Source of the DNA: Ryuthela nishihirai
Lineage: Eukaryota > Arthropoda > Arachnida > Araneae > Heptathelidae
Direction: 5' to 3'
NCBI GenBank assembly: GCA_038380435.1
Contig: JAWZYU010000669.1
Coordinates: 1 to 64,000 of the forward strand
Length of the DNA: 64,000 nt
Both the position numbers and the translations under genes were made by a program. A model generated the notes under the pieces. It had not been told where the DNA came from. It did no database searches and worked only from the letters and a program-made list of their open reading frames with translations. Positions 10,901-23,577 of the stretch are shown in pieces (within the stretch, counting starts at the first letter, position 1; each line of letters begins with the position of its first letter).

Positions 10901-12831
10901 CCAGGCGCCGGGAAAAACCTCCAAACCCACGGATGCGCGTCGTAGACAGGCGCCAGGAAAAACCCCCCCAAACCCACAGACGCGCGTTGGAGCCAGGTGC
11001 CGGGAAAACCTCCCAAACCCACGGACGCGCTTCGGAGCCAGGCGCCGTGAAAACCCCCAAACCCGTGGACGCGCTTCGGAGCCCGGCACCAGGAAAAGTA
11101 ACCAAACCCACGGATGCGCGTCGGAGCCAGGCGCCAGAAAAAACCCCAAACCCCACGGACACGCGTCGGAGCCAGGAGCCAGGAAAAACCTCCCAAACCC
11201 ACGGACGCACGTCAGAGCCAGGCACCGGGATAAACCTCCCAAACCTGCGGACGCGCGTCAGAGATAGGCACCGGGAAAACCTCCCAAACCCACGGACGCA
11301 CGTTGCAGCCATTCTCCGTGAAAAACCCCCCAAACCCGCAGACGCGCGTCAGTCAGGCACCACGAAAAAACTCAAAACCCGCAGACGCGCGTTGGAGCTA
11401 GGCACCTAGAAAAAAAACCCCAAACCCACAGGCTCATGTGAGAGCCAGGTACCGGGAAAAACCCCCAAACCCACGGACGCATCGCCGCCAGGCGCCGGGA
11501 AAAACCTCCAAACCCACGGATGCGCGTCGTAGACAGGCGCCAGGAAAAACCCCCCCAAACCCACAGACGCGCGTTGGAGCCAGGTGCCGGGAAAACCTCC
11601 CAAACCCACGGACGCGCTTCGGAGCCAGGCGCCGTGAAAACCCCCAAACCCGTGGACGCGCTTCGGAGCCCGGCACCAGGAAAAGTAACCAAACCCACGG
11701 ATGCGCGTCGGAGCCAGGCGCCAGAAAAAACCCCAAACCCCACGGACACGCGTCGGAGCCAGGAGCCAGGAAAAACCTCCCAAACCCACGGACGCACGTC
11801 AGAGCCAGGCACCGGGATAAACCTCCCAAACCTGCGGACGCGCGTCAGAGATAGGCACCGGGAAAACCTCCCAAACCCACGGACGCACGTTGCAGCCATT
11901 CTCCGTGAAAAACCCCCCAAACCCGCAGACGCGCGTCAGTCAGGCACCACGAAAAAACTCAAAACCCGCAGACGCGCGTTGGAGCTAGGCACCTAGAAAA
12001 AAAACCCCAAACCCACAGGCTCATGTGAGAGCCAGGTACCGGGAAAAACCCCCAAACCCACGGACGCATCGCCGCCAGGCGCCGGGAAAAACCTCCAAAC
12101 CCACGGATGCGCGTCGTAGCCAGGCGCCAGGAAAAACCCCCCAAACCCACAGACGCGCTTCGGAGCCAGGCGCCGTGAAAACCCCCAAACCCGTGGACGC
12201 GCTTCGGAGCCCTTCACCAGGAAAAATAACCAAACCCACGGATGCGTGTCTGAGCCAGGCGCCAGAAAAAACCCAAAACCCACGGACACGCGTCGGTGCC
12301 AGGCTCCGTGAAAACCCTCCCAAACCCGCGGACGCGCGTCAGTCAGGCACCACAAAAAAACCCAAAACCCGCAGACACGCGTCGGAGCTAGGTGCCTCGA
12401 AAAATCACCCAAACCCACAGGCGCGTGTCAGAGCCAGGCACCGGGAAAAATCCCCAAACCCACGGACGCGTAGCAACCAGGCACCGGGGAAAACCTCAAA
12501 ACCCACAGATGTGCGTCGGAGCCAGGCACCGGGGAAAACCCCCCAAACCCGCAGATGAGCGTTGGAGCCAGGCGCCGGAAAACCTCCCTAACCCACGAAC
12601 GCACTTCGGAGCCAGGCGCCGTGAAAACCCCCCAAACCCGTGGACGCGCTTCGGAGCCCTTCACCAGGAAAAATAACCAAACCCACGGATGCGCGTCTGA
12701 GCCAGGCGCCAGAAAAAAAACCAAAACCCACGGACACGCGTCGGAGCCAGGCTCCGTGAAAACCCCCCCAAACCGGCGGACGCGCGTCAGTCAGGCACCA
12801 CGAAAAAACCCAAAACCCGCAGACACGCGTC
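7921..12831 (+). repeat. Higher-order copy 4: A-B-C5-D-F (4911 bp)
   Basis: A 7921-8460, B 8461-9045, five C modules at 9046, 9633, 10220, 10807 and 11394, D 11981-12383, F 12384-12831. The length equals 1976 + 5 x 587. Confidence 0.95.
9046..11980 (+). repeat. Tandem run of five C modules
   Basis: Five successive 587-bp units, indistinguishable by eye and with identical conceptual translations in every frame compared, inserted between B and D of copy 4. Confidence 0.94.
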
Positions 12832-13416
12832 GGAGCTAGATGCCTCGAAAAATCACCCAAACCCACAGGCGCGTGTCAGAGCCAGACACCGGGAAAAAAC
12901 CCCAAACCCACGGACGCGTAGCAACCAGGCGCCGGGGGAAACCTCCAAACCCACAGATGTGCGTCGGAGCCAGGCACCGGGGAAAACCCCCCAAACCCGC
13001 AGACGAGCGTTGGAGCCAGGCGCCGGAAAACCTCCCTAACCCACGAACGCGCTTCGGAGCGAGGCGCCGTGAAAACCCCCCAAACCCTTGGACGCACTTC
13101 GGAGCCCTTCACCAGGAAAACTAACCAAACCCACGGATGCGCGTCGGAGCCAGGCGCCAGAAAAAACCCCAAAACCCACGGACACGCGTCGGAGCCAGGA
13201 GCCAGGAAAAACCTCCCAAACCCACGGACGCACGTCAGAGCCAGGCACCGGGATAAACCTCCCAAACCTGCGGACGCGCGTCAGAGATAGGCACCGGGAA
13301 AACCTCCCAAACCCACGGACGCACGTTGCAGCCATTCTCCGTGAAAAACCCCCCAAACCCGCAGACGCGCGTCAGTCAGGCACCACGAAAAAACTCAAAA
13401 CCCGCAGACGCGCGTT
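12832..13416 (+). repeat. AB fusion module, type I (585 bp)
   Basis: The sequence is A-type through GCCGGGGGAAACC (about 12931-12943), GAGCCAGGCACC and TTGGAGCC (13013 is G, as in A). It becomes B-type at CGAACGCG (13048 is C) and GAGCGAGGCGCC. The switch from A to B therefore lies between 13013 and 13048. The length equals that of B, as expected for in-register unequal crossover. It is found once in the window. Confidence 0.9.
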
Positions 13417-14854
13417 GGAGCTAGGCACCTAGAAAAAAAACCCCAAACCCACAGGCTCATGTGAGAGCCAGGTACCGGGAAAAACCCCCAAACCCACGGA
13501 CGCATCGCCGCCAGGCGCCGGGAAAAACCTCCAAACCCACGGATGCGCGTCGTAGACAGGCGCCAGGAAAAACCCCCCCAAACCCACAGACGCGCGTTGG
13601 AGCCAGGTGCCGGGAAAACCTCCCAAACCCACGGACGCGCTTCGGAGCCAGGCGCCGTGAAAACCCCCAAACCCGTGGACGCGCTTCGGAGCCCGGCACC
13701 AGGAAAAGTAACCAAACCCACGGATGCGCGTCGGAGCCAGGCGCCAGAAAAAACCCCAAACCCCACGGACACGCGTCGGAGCCAGGAGCCAGGAAAAACC
13801 TCCCAAACCCACGGACGCACGTCAGAGCCAGGCACCGGGATAAACCTCCCAAACCTGCGGACGCGCGTCAGAGATAGGCACCGGGAAAACCTCCCAAACC
13901 CACGGACGCACGTTGCAGCCATTCTCCGTGAAAAACCCCCCAAACCCGCAGACGCGCGTCAGTCAGGCACCACGAAAAAACTCAAAACCCGCAGACGCGC
14001 GTTGGAGCTAGGCACCTAGAAAAAAAACCCCAAACCCACAGGCTCATGTGAGAGCCAGGTACCGGGAAAAACCCCCAAACCCACGGACGCATCGCCGCCA
14101 GGCGCCGGGAAAAACCTCCAAACCCACGGATGCGCGTCGTAGCCAGGCGCCAGGAAAAACCCCCCAAACCCACAGACGCGCTTCGGAGCCAGGCGCCGTG
14201 AAAACCCCCAAACCCGTGGACGCGCTTCGGAGCCCTTCACCAGGAAAAATAACCAAACCCACGGATGCGTGTCTGAGCCAGGCGCCAGAAAAAACCCAAA
14301 ACCCACGGACACGCGTCGGTGCCAGGCTCCGTGAAAACCCTCCCAAACCCGCGGACGCGCGTCAGTCAGGCACCACAAAAAAACCCAAAACCCGCAGACA
14401 CGCGTCGGAGCTAGGTGCCTCGAAAAATCACCCAAACCCACAGGCGCGTGTCAGAGCCAGGCACCGGGAAAAATCCCCAAACCCACGGACGCGTAGCAAC
14501 CAGGCACCGGGGAAAACCTCAAAACCCACAGATGTGCGTCGGAGCCAGGCACCGGGGAAAACCCCCCAAACCCGCAGATGAGCGTTGGAGCCAGGCGCCG
14601 GAAAACCTCCCTAACCCACGAACGCACTTCGGAGCCAGGCGCCGTGAAAACCCCCCAAACCCGTGGACGCGCTTCGGAGCCCTTCACCAGGAAAAATAAC
14701 CAAACCCACGGATGCGCGTCTGAGCCAGGCGCCAGAAAAAAAACCAAAACCCACGGACACGCGTCGGAGCCAGGCTCCGTGAAAACCCCCCCAAACCGGC
14801 GGACGCGCGTCAGTCAGGCACCACGAAAAAACCCAAAACCCGCAGACACGCGTC
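12832..14854 (+). repeat. Higher-order copy 5: AB-C-D-F (2023 bp)
   Basis: AB fusion 12832-13416, C 13417-14003, D 14004-14406, F 14407-14854. It is 540 bp shorter than A-B-C-D-F, as expected from loss of one A-length segment. Confidence 0.95.
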
Positions 14855-17417
14855 GGAGCTAGATGCCTCGAAAAATCACCCAAACCCACAGGCGCGTGTC
14901 AGAGCCAGACACCGGGAAAAAACCCCAAACCCACGGACGCGTAGCAACCAGGCGCCGGGGGAAACCTCCAAACCCACAGATGTGCGTCGGAGCCAGGCAC
15001 CGGGGAAAACCCCCCAAACCCGCAGACGAGCGTTGGAGCCAGGCGCCGGAAAACCTCCCTAACCCACGAATGCGCTTCGGAGCCAGGCGCCGTGAAAACC
15101 CCCCACACCCGTGGACGCGCTTCGGAGCCCTTCACCAGGAAAAATAACCAAACCCACGGATGCACGTCGAAGCCAGGTGCCAGGAAAAACCTCCCAAACC
15201 CATGGACGCACGTCGGAGCCAGGCACCGAGATAAACCTCCCAAACCTGCGGACGCGCGTCGGAGATAGGCGCCGGGAAAACCTCCCAATCCCACGGATGC
15301 ACGTTGGAGCCAGGCTCCGTGAAAACCCCCCCAAACCCGCGGACGCGCGTCAGTCAGGCACCACGAAAAAACCCAAAACCCGCAGACATGCGTCGGAGCT
15401 AGGCGCCTCGAAAAATCACCCAAACCCACAGGCGTGTGTCAGAGCCAGGCACCGGGAAAAACCCCTAAACCCACGGACGCGTAGCAACCAGGCGCCGGGG
15501 AAAACCTCCAAACCCACAGATGTGCGTCGGAGCCACGCACCGGGGAAAACCCCCCAAACCCGCAGACGAGCGTTGCAGCCAGGCGCCGGAAAACCTCCCT
15601 AACCCACGAACGCGCTTCGGAGCGAGGCGCCGTGAAAACCCCCCAAACCCTTGGACGCACTTCGGAGCCCTTCACCAGGAAAACTAACCAAACCCACGGA
15701 TGCGCGTCGGAGCCAGGCGCCAGAAAAAACCCCAAAACCCACGGACACGCGTCGGAGCCAGGAGCCAGGAAAAACCTCCCAAACCCACGGACGCACGTCA
15801 GAGCCAGGCACCGGGATAAACCTCCCAAACCTGCGGACGCGCGTCAGAGATAGGCACCGGGAAAACCTCCCAAACCCACGGACGCACGTTGCAGCCATTC
15901 TCCGTGAAAAACCCCCCAAACCCGCAGACGCGCGTCAGTCAGGCACCACGAAAAAACTCAAAACCCGCAGACGCGCGTTGGAGCTAGGCACCTAGAAAAA
16001 AAACCCCAAACCCACAGGCTCATGTGAGAGCCAGGTACCGGGAAAAACCCCCAAACCCACGGACGCATCGCCGCCAGGCGCCGGGAAAAACCTCCAAACC
16101 CACGGATGCGCGTCGTAGACAGGCGCCAGGAAAAACCCCCCCAAACCCACAGACGCGCGTTGGAGCCAGGTGCCGGGAAAACCTCCCAAACCCACGGACG
16201 CGCTTCGGAGCCAGGCGCCGTGAAAACCCCCAAACCCGTGGACGCGCTTCGGAGCCCGGCACCAGGAAAAGTAACCAAACCCACGGATGCGCGTCGGAGC
16301 CAGGCGCCAGAAAAAACCCCAAACCCCACGGACACGCGTCGGAGCCAGGAGCCAGGAAAAACCTCCCAAACCCACGGACGCACGTCAGAGCCAGGCACCG
16401 GGATAAACCTCCCAAACCTGCGGACGCGCGTCAGAGATAGGCACCGGGAAAACCTCCCAAACCCACGGACGCACGTTGCAGCCATTCTCCGTGAAAAACC
16501 CCCCAAACCCGCAGACGCGCGTCAGTCAGGCACCACGAAAAAACTCAAAACCCGCAGACGCGCGTTGGAGCTAGGCACCTAGAAAAAAAACCCCAAACCC
16601 ACAGGCTCATGTGAGAGCCAGGTACCGGGAAAAACCCCCAAACCCACGGACGCATCGCCGCCAGGCGCCGGGAAAAACCTCCAAACCCACGGATGCGCGT
16701 CGTAGCCAGGCGCCAGGAAAAACCCCCCAAACCCACAGACGCGCTTCGGAGCCAGGCGCCGTGAAAACCCCCAAACCCGTGGACGCGCTTCGGAGCCCTT
16801 CACCAGGAAAAATAACCAAACCCACGGATGCGTGTCTGAGCCAGGCGCCAGAAAAAACCCAAAACCCACGGACACGCGTCGGTGCCAGGCTCCGTGAAAA
16901 CCCTCCCAAACCCGCGGACGCGCGTCAGTCAGGCACCACAAAAAAACCCAAAACCCGCAGACACGCGTCGGAGCTAGGTGCCTCGAAAAATCACCCAAAC
17001 CCACAGGCGCGTGTCAGAGCCAGGCACCGGGAAAAATCCCCAAACCCACGGACGCGTAGCAACCAGGCACCGGGGAAAACCTCAAAACCCACAGATGTGC
17101 GTCGGAGCCAGGCACCGGGGAAAACCCCCCAAACCCGCAGATGAGCGTTGGAGCCAGGCGCCGGAAAACCTCCCTAACCCACGAACGCACTTCGGAGCCA
17201 GGCGCCGTGAAAACCCCCCAAACCCGTGGACGCGCTTCGGAGCCCTTCACCAGGAAAAATAACCAAACCCACGGATGCGCGTCTGAGCCAGGCGCCAGAA
17301 AAAAAACCAAAACCCACGGACACGCGTCGGAGCCAGGCTCCGTGAAAACCCCCCCAAACCGGCGGACGCGCGTCAGTCAGGCACCACGAAAAAACCCAAA
17401 ACCCGCAGACACGCGTC
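14855..17417 (+). repeat. Higher-order copy 6: A-B-C-D-F (2563 bp)
   Basis: A 14855-15394, B 15395-15979, C 15980-16566, D 16567-16969, F 16970-17417. No private change was noticed. Confidence 0.95.
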
Positions 17418-19980
17418 GGAGCTAGATGCCTCGAAAAATCACCCAAACCCACAGGCGCGTGTCAGAGCCAGACACCGGGAAAAAACCCCAAACCCACGGA
17501 CGCGTAGCAACCAGGCGCCGGGGGAAACCTCCAAACCCACAGATGTGCGTCGGAGCCAGGCACCGGGGAAAACCCCCCAAACCCGCAGACGAGCGTTGGA
17601 GCCAGGCGCCGGAAAACCTCCCTAACCCACGAATGCGCTTCGGAGCCAGGCGCCGTGAAAACCCCCCACACCCGTGGACGCGCTTCGGAGCCCTTCACCA
17701 GGAAAAATAACCAAACCCACGGATGCACGTCGAAGCCAGGTGCCAGGAAAAACCTCCCAAACCCATGGACGCACGTCGGAGCCAGGCACCGAGATAAACC
17801 TCCCAAACCTGCGGACGCGCGTCGGAGATAGGCGCCGGGAAAACCTCCCAATCCCACGGATGCACGTTGGAGCCAGGCTCCGTGAAAACCCCCCCAAACC
17901 CGCGGACGCGCGTCAGTCAGGCACCACGAAAAAACCCAAAACCCGCAGACATGCGTCGGAGCTAGGCGCCTCGAAAAATCACCCAAACCCACAGGCGTGT
18001 GTCAGAGCCAGGCACCGGGAAAAACCCCTAAACCCACGGACGCGTAGCAACCAGGCGCCGGGGAAAACCTCCAAACCCACAGATGTGCGTCGGAGCCACG
18101 CACCGGGGAAAACCCCCCAAACCCGCAGACGAGCGTTGCAGCCAGGCGCCGGAAAACCTCCCTAACCCACGAACGCGCTTCGGAGCGAGGCGCCGTGAAA
18201 ACCCCCCAAACCCTTGGACGCACTTCGGAGCCCTTCACCAGGAAAACTAACCAAACCCACGGATGCGCGTCGGAGCCAGGCGCCAGAAAAAACCCCAAAA
18301 CCCACGGACACGCGTCGGAGCCAGGAGCCAGGAAAAACCTCCCAAACCCACGGACGCACGTCAGAGCCAGGCACCGGGATAAACCTCCCAAACCTGCGGA
18401 CGCGCGTCAGAGATAGGCACCGGGAAAACCTCCCAAACCCACGGACGCACGTTGCAGCCATTCTCCGTGAAAAACCCCCCAAACCCGCAGACGCGCGTCA
18501 GTCAGGCACCACGAAAAAACTCAAAACCCGCAGACGCGCGTTGGAGCTAGGCACCTAGAAAAAAAACCCCAAACCCACAGGCTCATGTGAGAGCCAGGTA
18601 CCGGGAAAAACCCCCAAACCCACGGACGCATCGCCGCCAGGCGCCGGGAAAAACCTCCAAACCCACGGATGCGCGTCGTAGACAGGCGCCAGGAAAAACC
18701 CCCCCAAACCCACAGACGCGCGTTGGAGCCAGGTGCCGGGAAAACCTCCCAAACCCACGGACGCGCTTCGGAGCCAGGCGCCGTGAAAACCCCCAAACCC
18801 GTGGACGCGCTTCGGAGCCCGGCACCAGGAAAAGTAACCAAACCCACGGATGCGCGTCGGAGCCAGGCGCCAGAAAAAACCCCAAACCCCACGGACACGC
18901 GTCGGAGCCAGGAGCCAGGAAAAACCTCCCAAACCCACGGACGCACGTCAGAGCCAGGCACCGGGATAAACCTCCCAAACCTGCGGACGCGCGTCAGAGA
19001 TAGGCACCGGGAAAACCTCCCAAACCCACGGACGCACGTTGCAGCCATTCTCCGTGAAAAACCCCCCAAACCCGCAGACGCGCGTCAGTCAGGCACCACG
19101 AAAAAACTCAAAACCCGCAGACGCGCGTTGGAGCTAGGCACCTAGAAAAAAAACCCCAAACCCACAGGCTCATGTGAGAGCCAGGTACCGGGAAAAACCC
19201 CCAAACCCACGGACGCATCGCCGCCAGGCGCCGGGAAAAACCTCCAAACCCACGGATGCGCGTCGTAGCCAGGCGCCAGGAAAAACCCCCCAAACCCACA
19301 GACGCGCTTCGGAGCCAGGCGCCGTGAAAACCCCCAAACCCGTGGACGCGCTTCGGAGCCCTTCACCAGGAAAAATAACCAAACCCACGGATGCGTGTCT
19401 GAGCCAGGCGCCAGAAAAAACCCAAAACCCACGGACACGCGTCGGTGCCAGGCTCCGTGAAAACCCTCCCAAACCCGCGGACGCGCGTCAGTCAGGCACC
19501 ACAAAAAAACCCAAAACCCGCAGACACGCGTCGGAGCTAGGTGCCTCGAAAAATCACCCAAACCCACAGGCGCGTGTCAGAGCCAGGCACCGGGAAAAAT
19601 CCCCAAACCCACGGACGCGTAGCAACCAGGCACCGGGGAAAACCTCAAAACCCACAGATGTGCGTCGGAGCCAGGCACCGGGGAAAACCCCCCAAACCCG
19701 CAGATGAGCGTTGGAGCCAGGCGCCGGAAAACCTCCCTAACCCACGAACGCACTTCGGAGCCAGGCGCCGTGAAAACCCCCCAAACCCGTGGACGCGCTT
19801 CGGAGCCCTTCACCAGGAAAAATAACCAAACCCACGGATGCGCGTCTGAGCCAGGCGCCAGAAAAAAAACCAAAACCCACGGACACGCGTCGGAGCCAGG
19901 CTCCGTGAAAACCCCCCCAAACCGGCGGACGCGCGTCAGTCAGGCACCACGAAAAAACCCAAAACCCGCAGACACGCGTC
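17418..19980 (+). repeat. Higher-order copy 7: A-B-C-D-F (2563 bp)
   Basis: A 17418-17957, B 17958-18542, C 18543-19129, D 19130-19532, F 19533-19980. It appears identical to copy 6, exactly 2563 bp downstream. Confidence 0.95.
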
Positions 19981-22900
19981 GGAGCTAGATGCCTCGAAAA
20001 ATCACCCAAACCCACAGGCGCGTGTCAGAGCCAGACACCGGGAAAAAACCCCAAACCCACGGACGCGTAGCAACCAGGCGCCGGGGGAAACCTCCAAACC
20101 CACAGATGTGCGTCGGAGCCAGGCACCGGGGAAAACCCCCCAAACCCGCAGACGAGCGTTGGAGCCAGGCGCCGGAAAACCTCCCTAACCCACGAATGCG
20201 CTTCGGAGCCAGGCGCCGTGAAAACCCCCCACACCCGTGGACGCGCTTCGGAGCCCTTCACCAGGAAAAATAACCAAACCCACGGATGCACGTCGAAGCC
20301 AGGTGCCAGGAAAAACCTCCCAAACCCATGGACGCACGTCGGAGCCAGGCACCGAGATAAACCTCCCAAACCTGCGGACGCGCGTCGGAGATAGGCGCCG
20401 GGAAAACCTCCCAATCCCACGGATGCACGTTGGAGCCAGGCTCCGTGAAAACCCCCCCAAACCCGCGGACGCGCGTCAGTCAGGCACCACGAAAAAACCC
20501 AAAACCCGCAGACATGCGTCGGAGCTAGGCGCCTCGAAAAATCACCCAAACCCACAGGCGTGTGTCAGAGCCAGGCACCGGGAAAAACCCCTAAACCCAC
20601 GGACGCGTAGCAACCAGGCGCCGGGGAAAACCTCCAAACCCACAGATGTGCGTCGGAGCCACGCACCGGGGAAAACCCCCCAAACCCGCAGACGAGCGTT
20701 GCAGCCAGGCGCCGGAAAACCTCCCTAACCCACGAACGCGCTTCGGAGCGAGGCGCCGTGAAAACCCCCCAAACCCTTGGACGCACTTCGGAGCCCTTCA
20801 CCAGGAAAACTAACCAAACCCACGGATGCGCGTCGGAGCCAGGCGCCAGAAAAAACCCCAAAACCCACGGACACGCGTCGGAGCCAGGAGCCAGGAAAAA
20901 CCTCCCAAACCCACGGACGCACGTCAGAGCCAGGCACCGGGATAAACCTCCCAAACCTGCGGACGCGCGTCAGAGATAGGCACCGGGAAAACCTCCCAAA
21001 CCCACGGACGCACGTTGCAGCCATTCTCCGTGAAAAACCCCCCAAACCCGCAGACGCGCGTCAGTCAGGCACCACGAAAAAACTCAAAACCCGCAGACGC
21101 GCGTTGGAGCTAGGCACCTAGAAAAAAAACCCCAAACCCACAGGCTCATGTGAGAGCCAGGTACCGGGAAAAACCCCCAAACCCACGGACGCATCGCCGC
21201 CAGGCGCCGGGAAAAACCTCCAAACCCACGGATGCGCGTCGTAGACAGGCGCCAGGAAAAACCCCCCCAAACCCACAGACGCGCGTTGGAGCCAGGTGCC
21301 GGGAAAACCTCCCAAACCCACGGACGCGCTTCGGAGCCAGGCGCCGTGAAAACCCCCAAACCCGTGGACGCGCTTCGGAGCCCGGCACCAGGAAAAGTAA
21401 CCAAACCCACGGATGCGCGTCGGAGCCAGGCGCCAGAAAAAACCCCAAACCCCACGGACACGCGTCGGAGCCAGGAGCCAGGAAAAACCTCCCAAACCCA
21501 CGGACGCACGTCAGAGCCAGGCACCGGGATAAACCTCCCAAACCTGCGGACGCGCGTCAGAGATAGGCACCGGGAAAACCTCCCAAACCCACGGACGCAC
21601 GTTGCAGCCATTCTCCGTGAAAAACCCCCCAAACCCGCAGACGCGCGTCAGTCAGGCACCACGAAAAAACTCAAAACCCGCAGACGCGCGTTGGAGCTAG
21701 GCACCTAGAAAAAAAACCCCAAACCCACAGGCTCATGTGAGAGCCAGGTACCGGGAAAAACCCCCAAACCCACGGACGCATCGCCGCCAGGCGCCGGGAA
21801 AAACCTCCAAACCCACGGATGCGCGTCGTAGACAGGCGCCAGGAAAAACCCCCCCAAACCCACAGACGCGCGTTGGAGCCAGGTGCCGGGAAAACCTCCC
21901 AAACCCACGGACGCGCTTCGGAGCCAGGCGCCGTGAAAACCCCCAAACCCGTGGACGCGCTTCGGAGCCCGGCACCAGGAAAAGTAACCAAACCCACGGA
22001 TGCGCGTCGGAGCCAGGCGCCAGAAAAAACCCCAAACCCCACGGACACGCGTCGGAGCCAGGAGCCAGGAAAAACCTCCCAAACCCACGGACGCACGTCA
22101 GAGCCAGGCACCGGGATAAACCTCCCAAACCTGCGGACGCGCGTCAGAGATAGGCACCGGGAAAACCTCCCAAACCCACGGACGCACGTTGCAGCCATTC
22201 TCCGTGAAAAACCCCCCAAACCCGCAGACGCGCGTCAGTCAGGCACCACGAAAAAACTCAAAACCCGCAGACGCGCGTTGGAGCTAGGCACCTAGAAAAA
22301 AAACCCCAAACCCACAGGCTCATGTGAGAGCCAGGTACCGGGAAAAACCCCCAAACCCACGGACGCATCGCCGCCAGGCGCCGGGAAAAACCTCCAAACC
22401 CACGGATGCGCGTCGTAGCCAGGCGCCAGGAAAAACCCCCCAAACCCACAGACGCGCTTCGGAGCCAGGCGCCGTGAAAACCCCCAAACCCGTGGACGCG
22501 CTTCGGAGCCCTTCACCAGGAAAAATAACCAAACCCACGGATGCGTGTCTGAGCCAGGCGCCAGAAAAAACCCAAAACCCACGGACACGCGTCGGTGCCA
22601 GGCTCCGTGAAAACCCTCCCAAACCCGCGGACGCGCGTCAGTCAGGCACCACAAAAAAACCCAAAACCCGCAGACACGCGTCGGAGCTAGGTGCCTCGAA
22701 AAATCACCCAAACCCACAGGCGCGTGTCAGAGCCAGGCACCGGGAAAAATCCCCAAACCCACGGACGCGTAGCAACCAGGCACCGGGGAAAACCTCAAAA
22801 CCCACAGATGTGCGTCGGAGCCAGGCACCGGGGAAAACCCCCCAAACCCGCAGATGAGCGTTGGAGCCAGGCGCCGGAAAACCTCCCTAACCCACGAACG

Positions 22901-23577
22901 CACTTCGGAGCCAGGCGCCGTGAAAACCCCCCAAACCCGTGGACGCGCTTCGGAGCCCTTCACCAGGAAAAATAACCAAACCCACGGATGCGTGTCTGAG
23001 CCAGGCGCCAGAAAAAACCCAAAACCCACGGACACGCGTCGGTGCCAGGCTCCGTGAAAACCCTCCCAAACCCGCGGACGCGCGTCAGTCAGGCACCACA
23101 AAAAAACCCAAAACCCGCAGACACGCGTCGGAGCTAGGTGCCTCGAAAAATCACCCAAACCCACAGGCGCGTGTCAGAGCCAGGCACCGGGAAAAATCCC
23201 CAAACCCACGGACGCGTAGCAACCAGGCACCGGGGAAAACCTCAAAACCCACAGATGTGCGTCGGAGCCAGGCACCGGGGAAAACCCCCCAAACCCGCAG
23301 ATGAGCGTTGGAGCCAGGCGCCGGAAAACCTCCCTAACCCACGAACGCACTTCGGAGCCAGGCGCCGTGAAAACCCCCCAAACCCGTGGACGCGCTTCGG
23401 AGCCCTTCACCAGGAAAAATAACCAAACCCACGGATGCGCGTCTGAGCCAGGCGCCAGAAAAAAAACCAAAACCCACGGACACGCGTCGGAGCCAGGCTC
23501 CGTGAAAACCCCCCCAAACCGGCGGACGCGCGTCAGTCAGGCACCACGAAAAAACCCAAAACCCGCAGACACGCGTC
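19981..23577 (+). repeat. Higher-order copy 8: A-B-C2-D-E-F (3597 bp)
   Basis: A 19981-20520, B 20521-21105, C 21106-21692 and 21693-22279, D 22280-22682, E 22683-23129, F 23130-23577. Confidence 0.95.
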
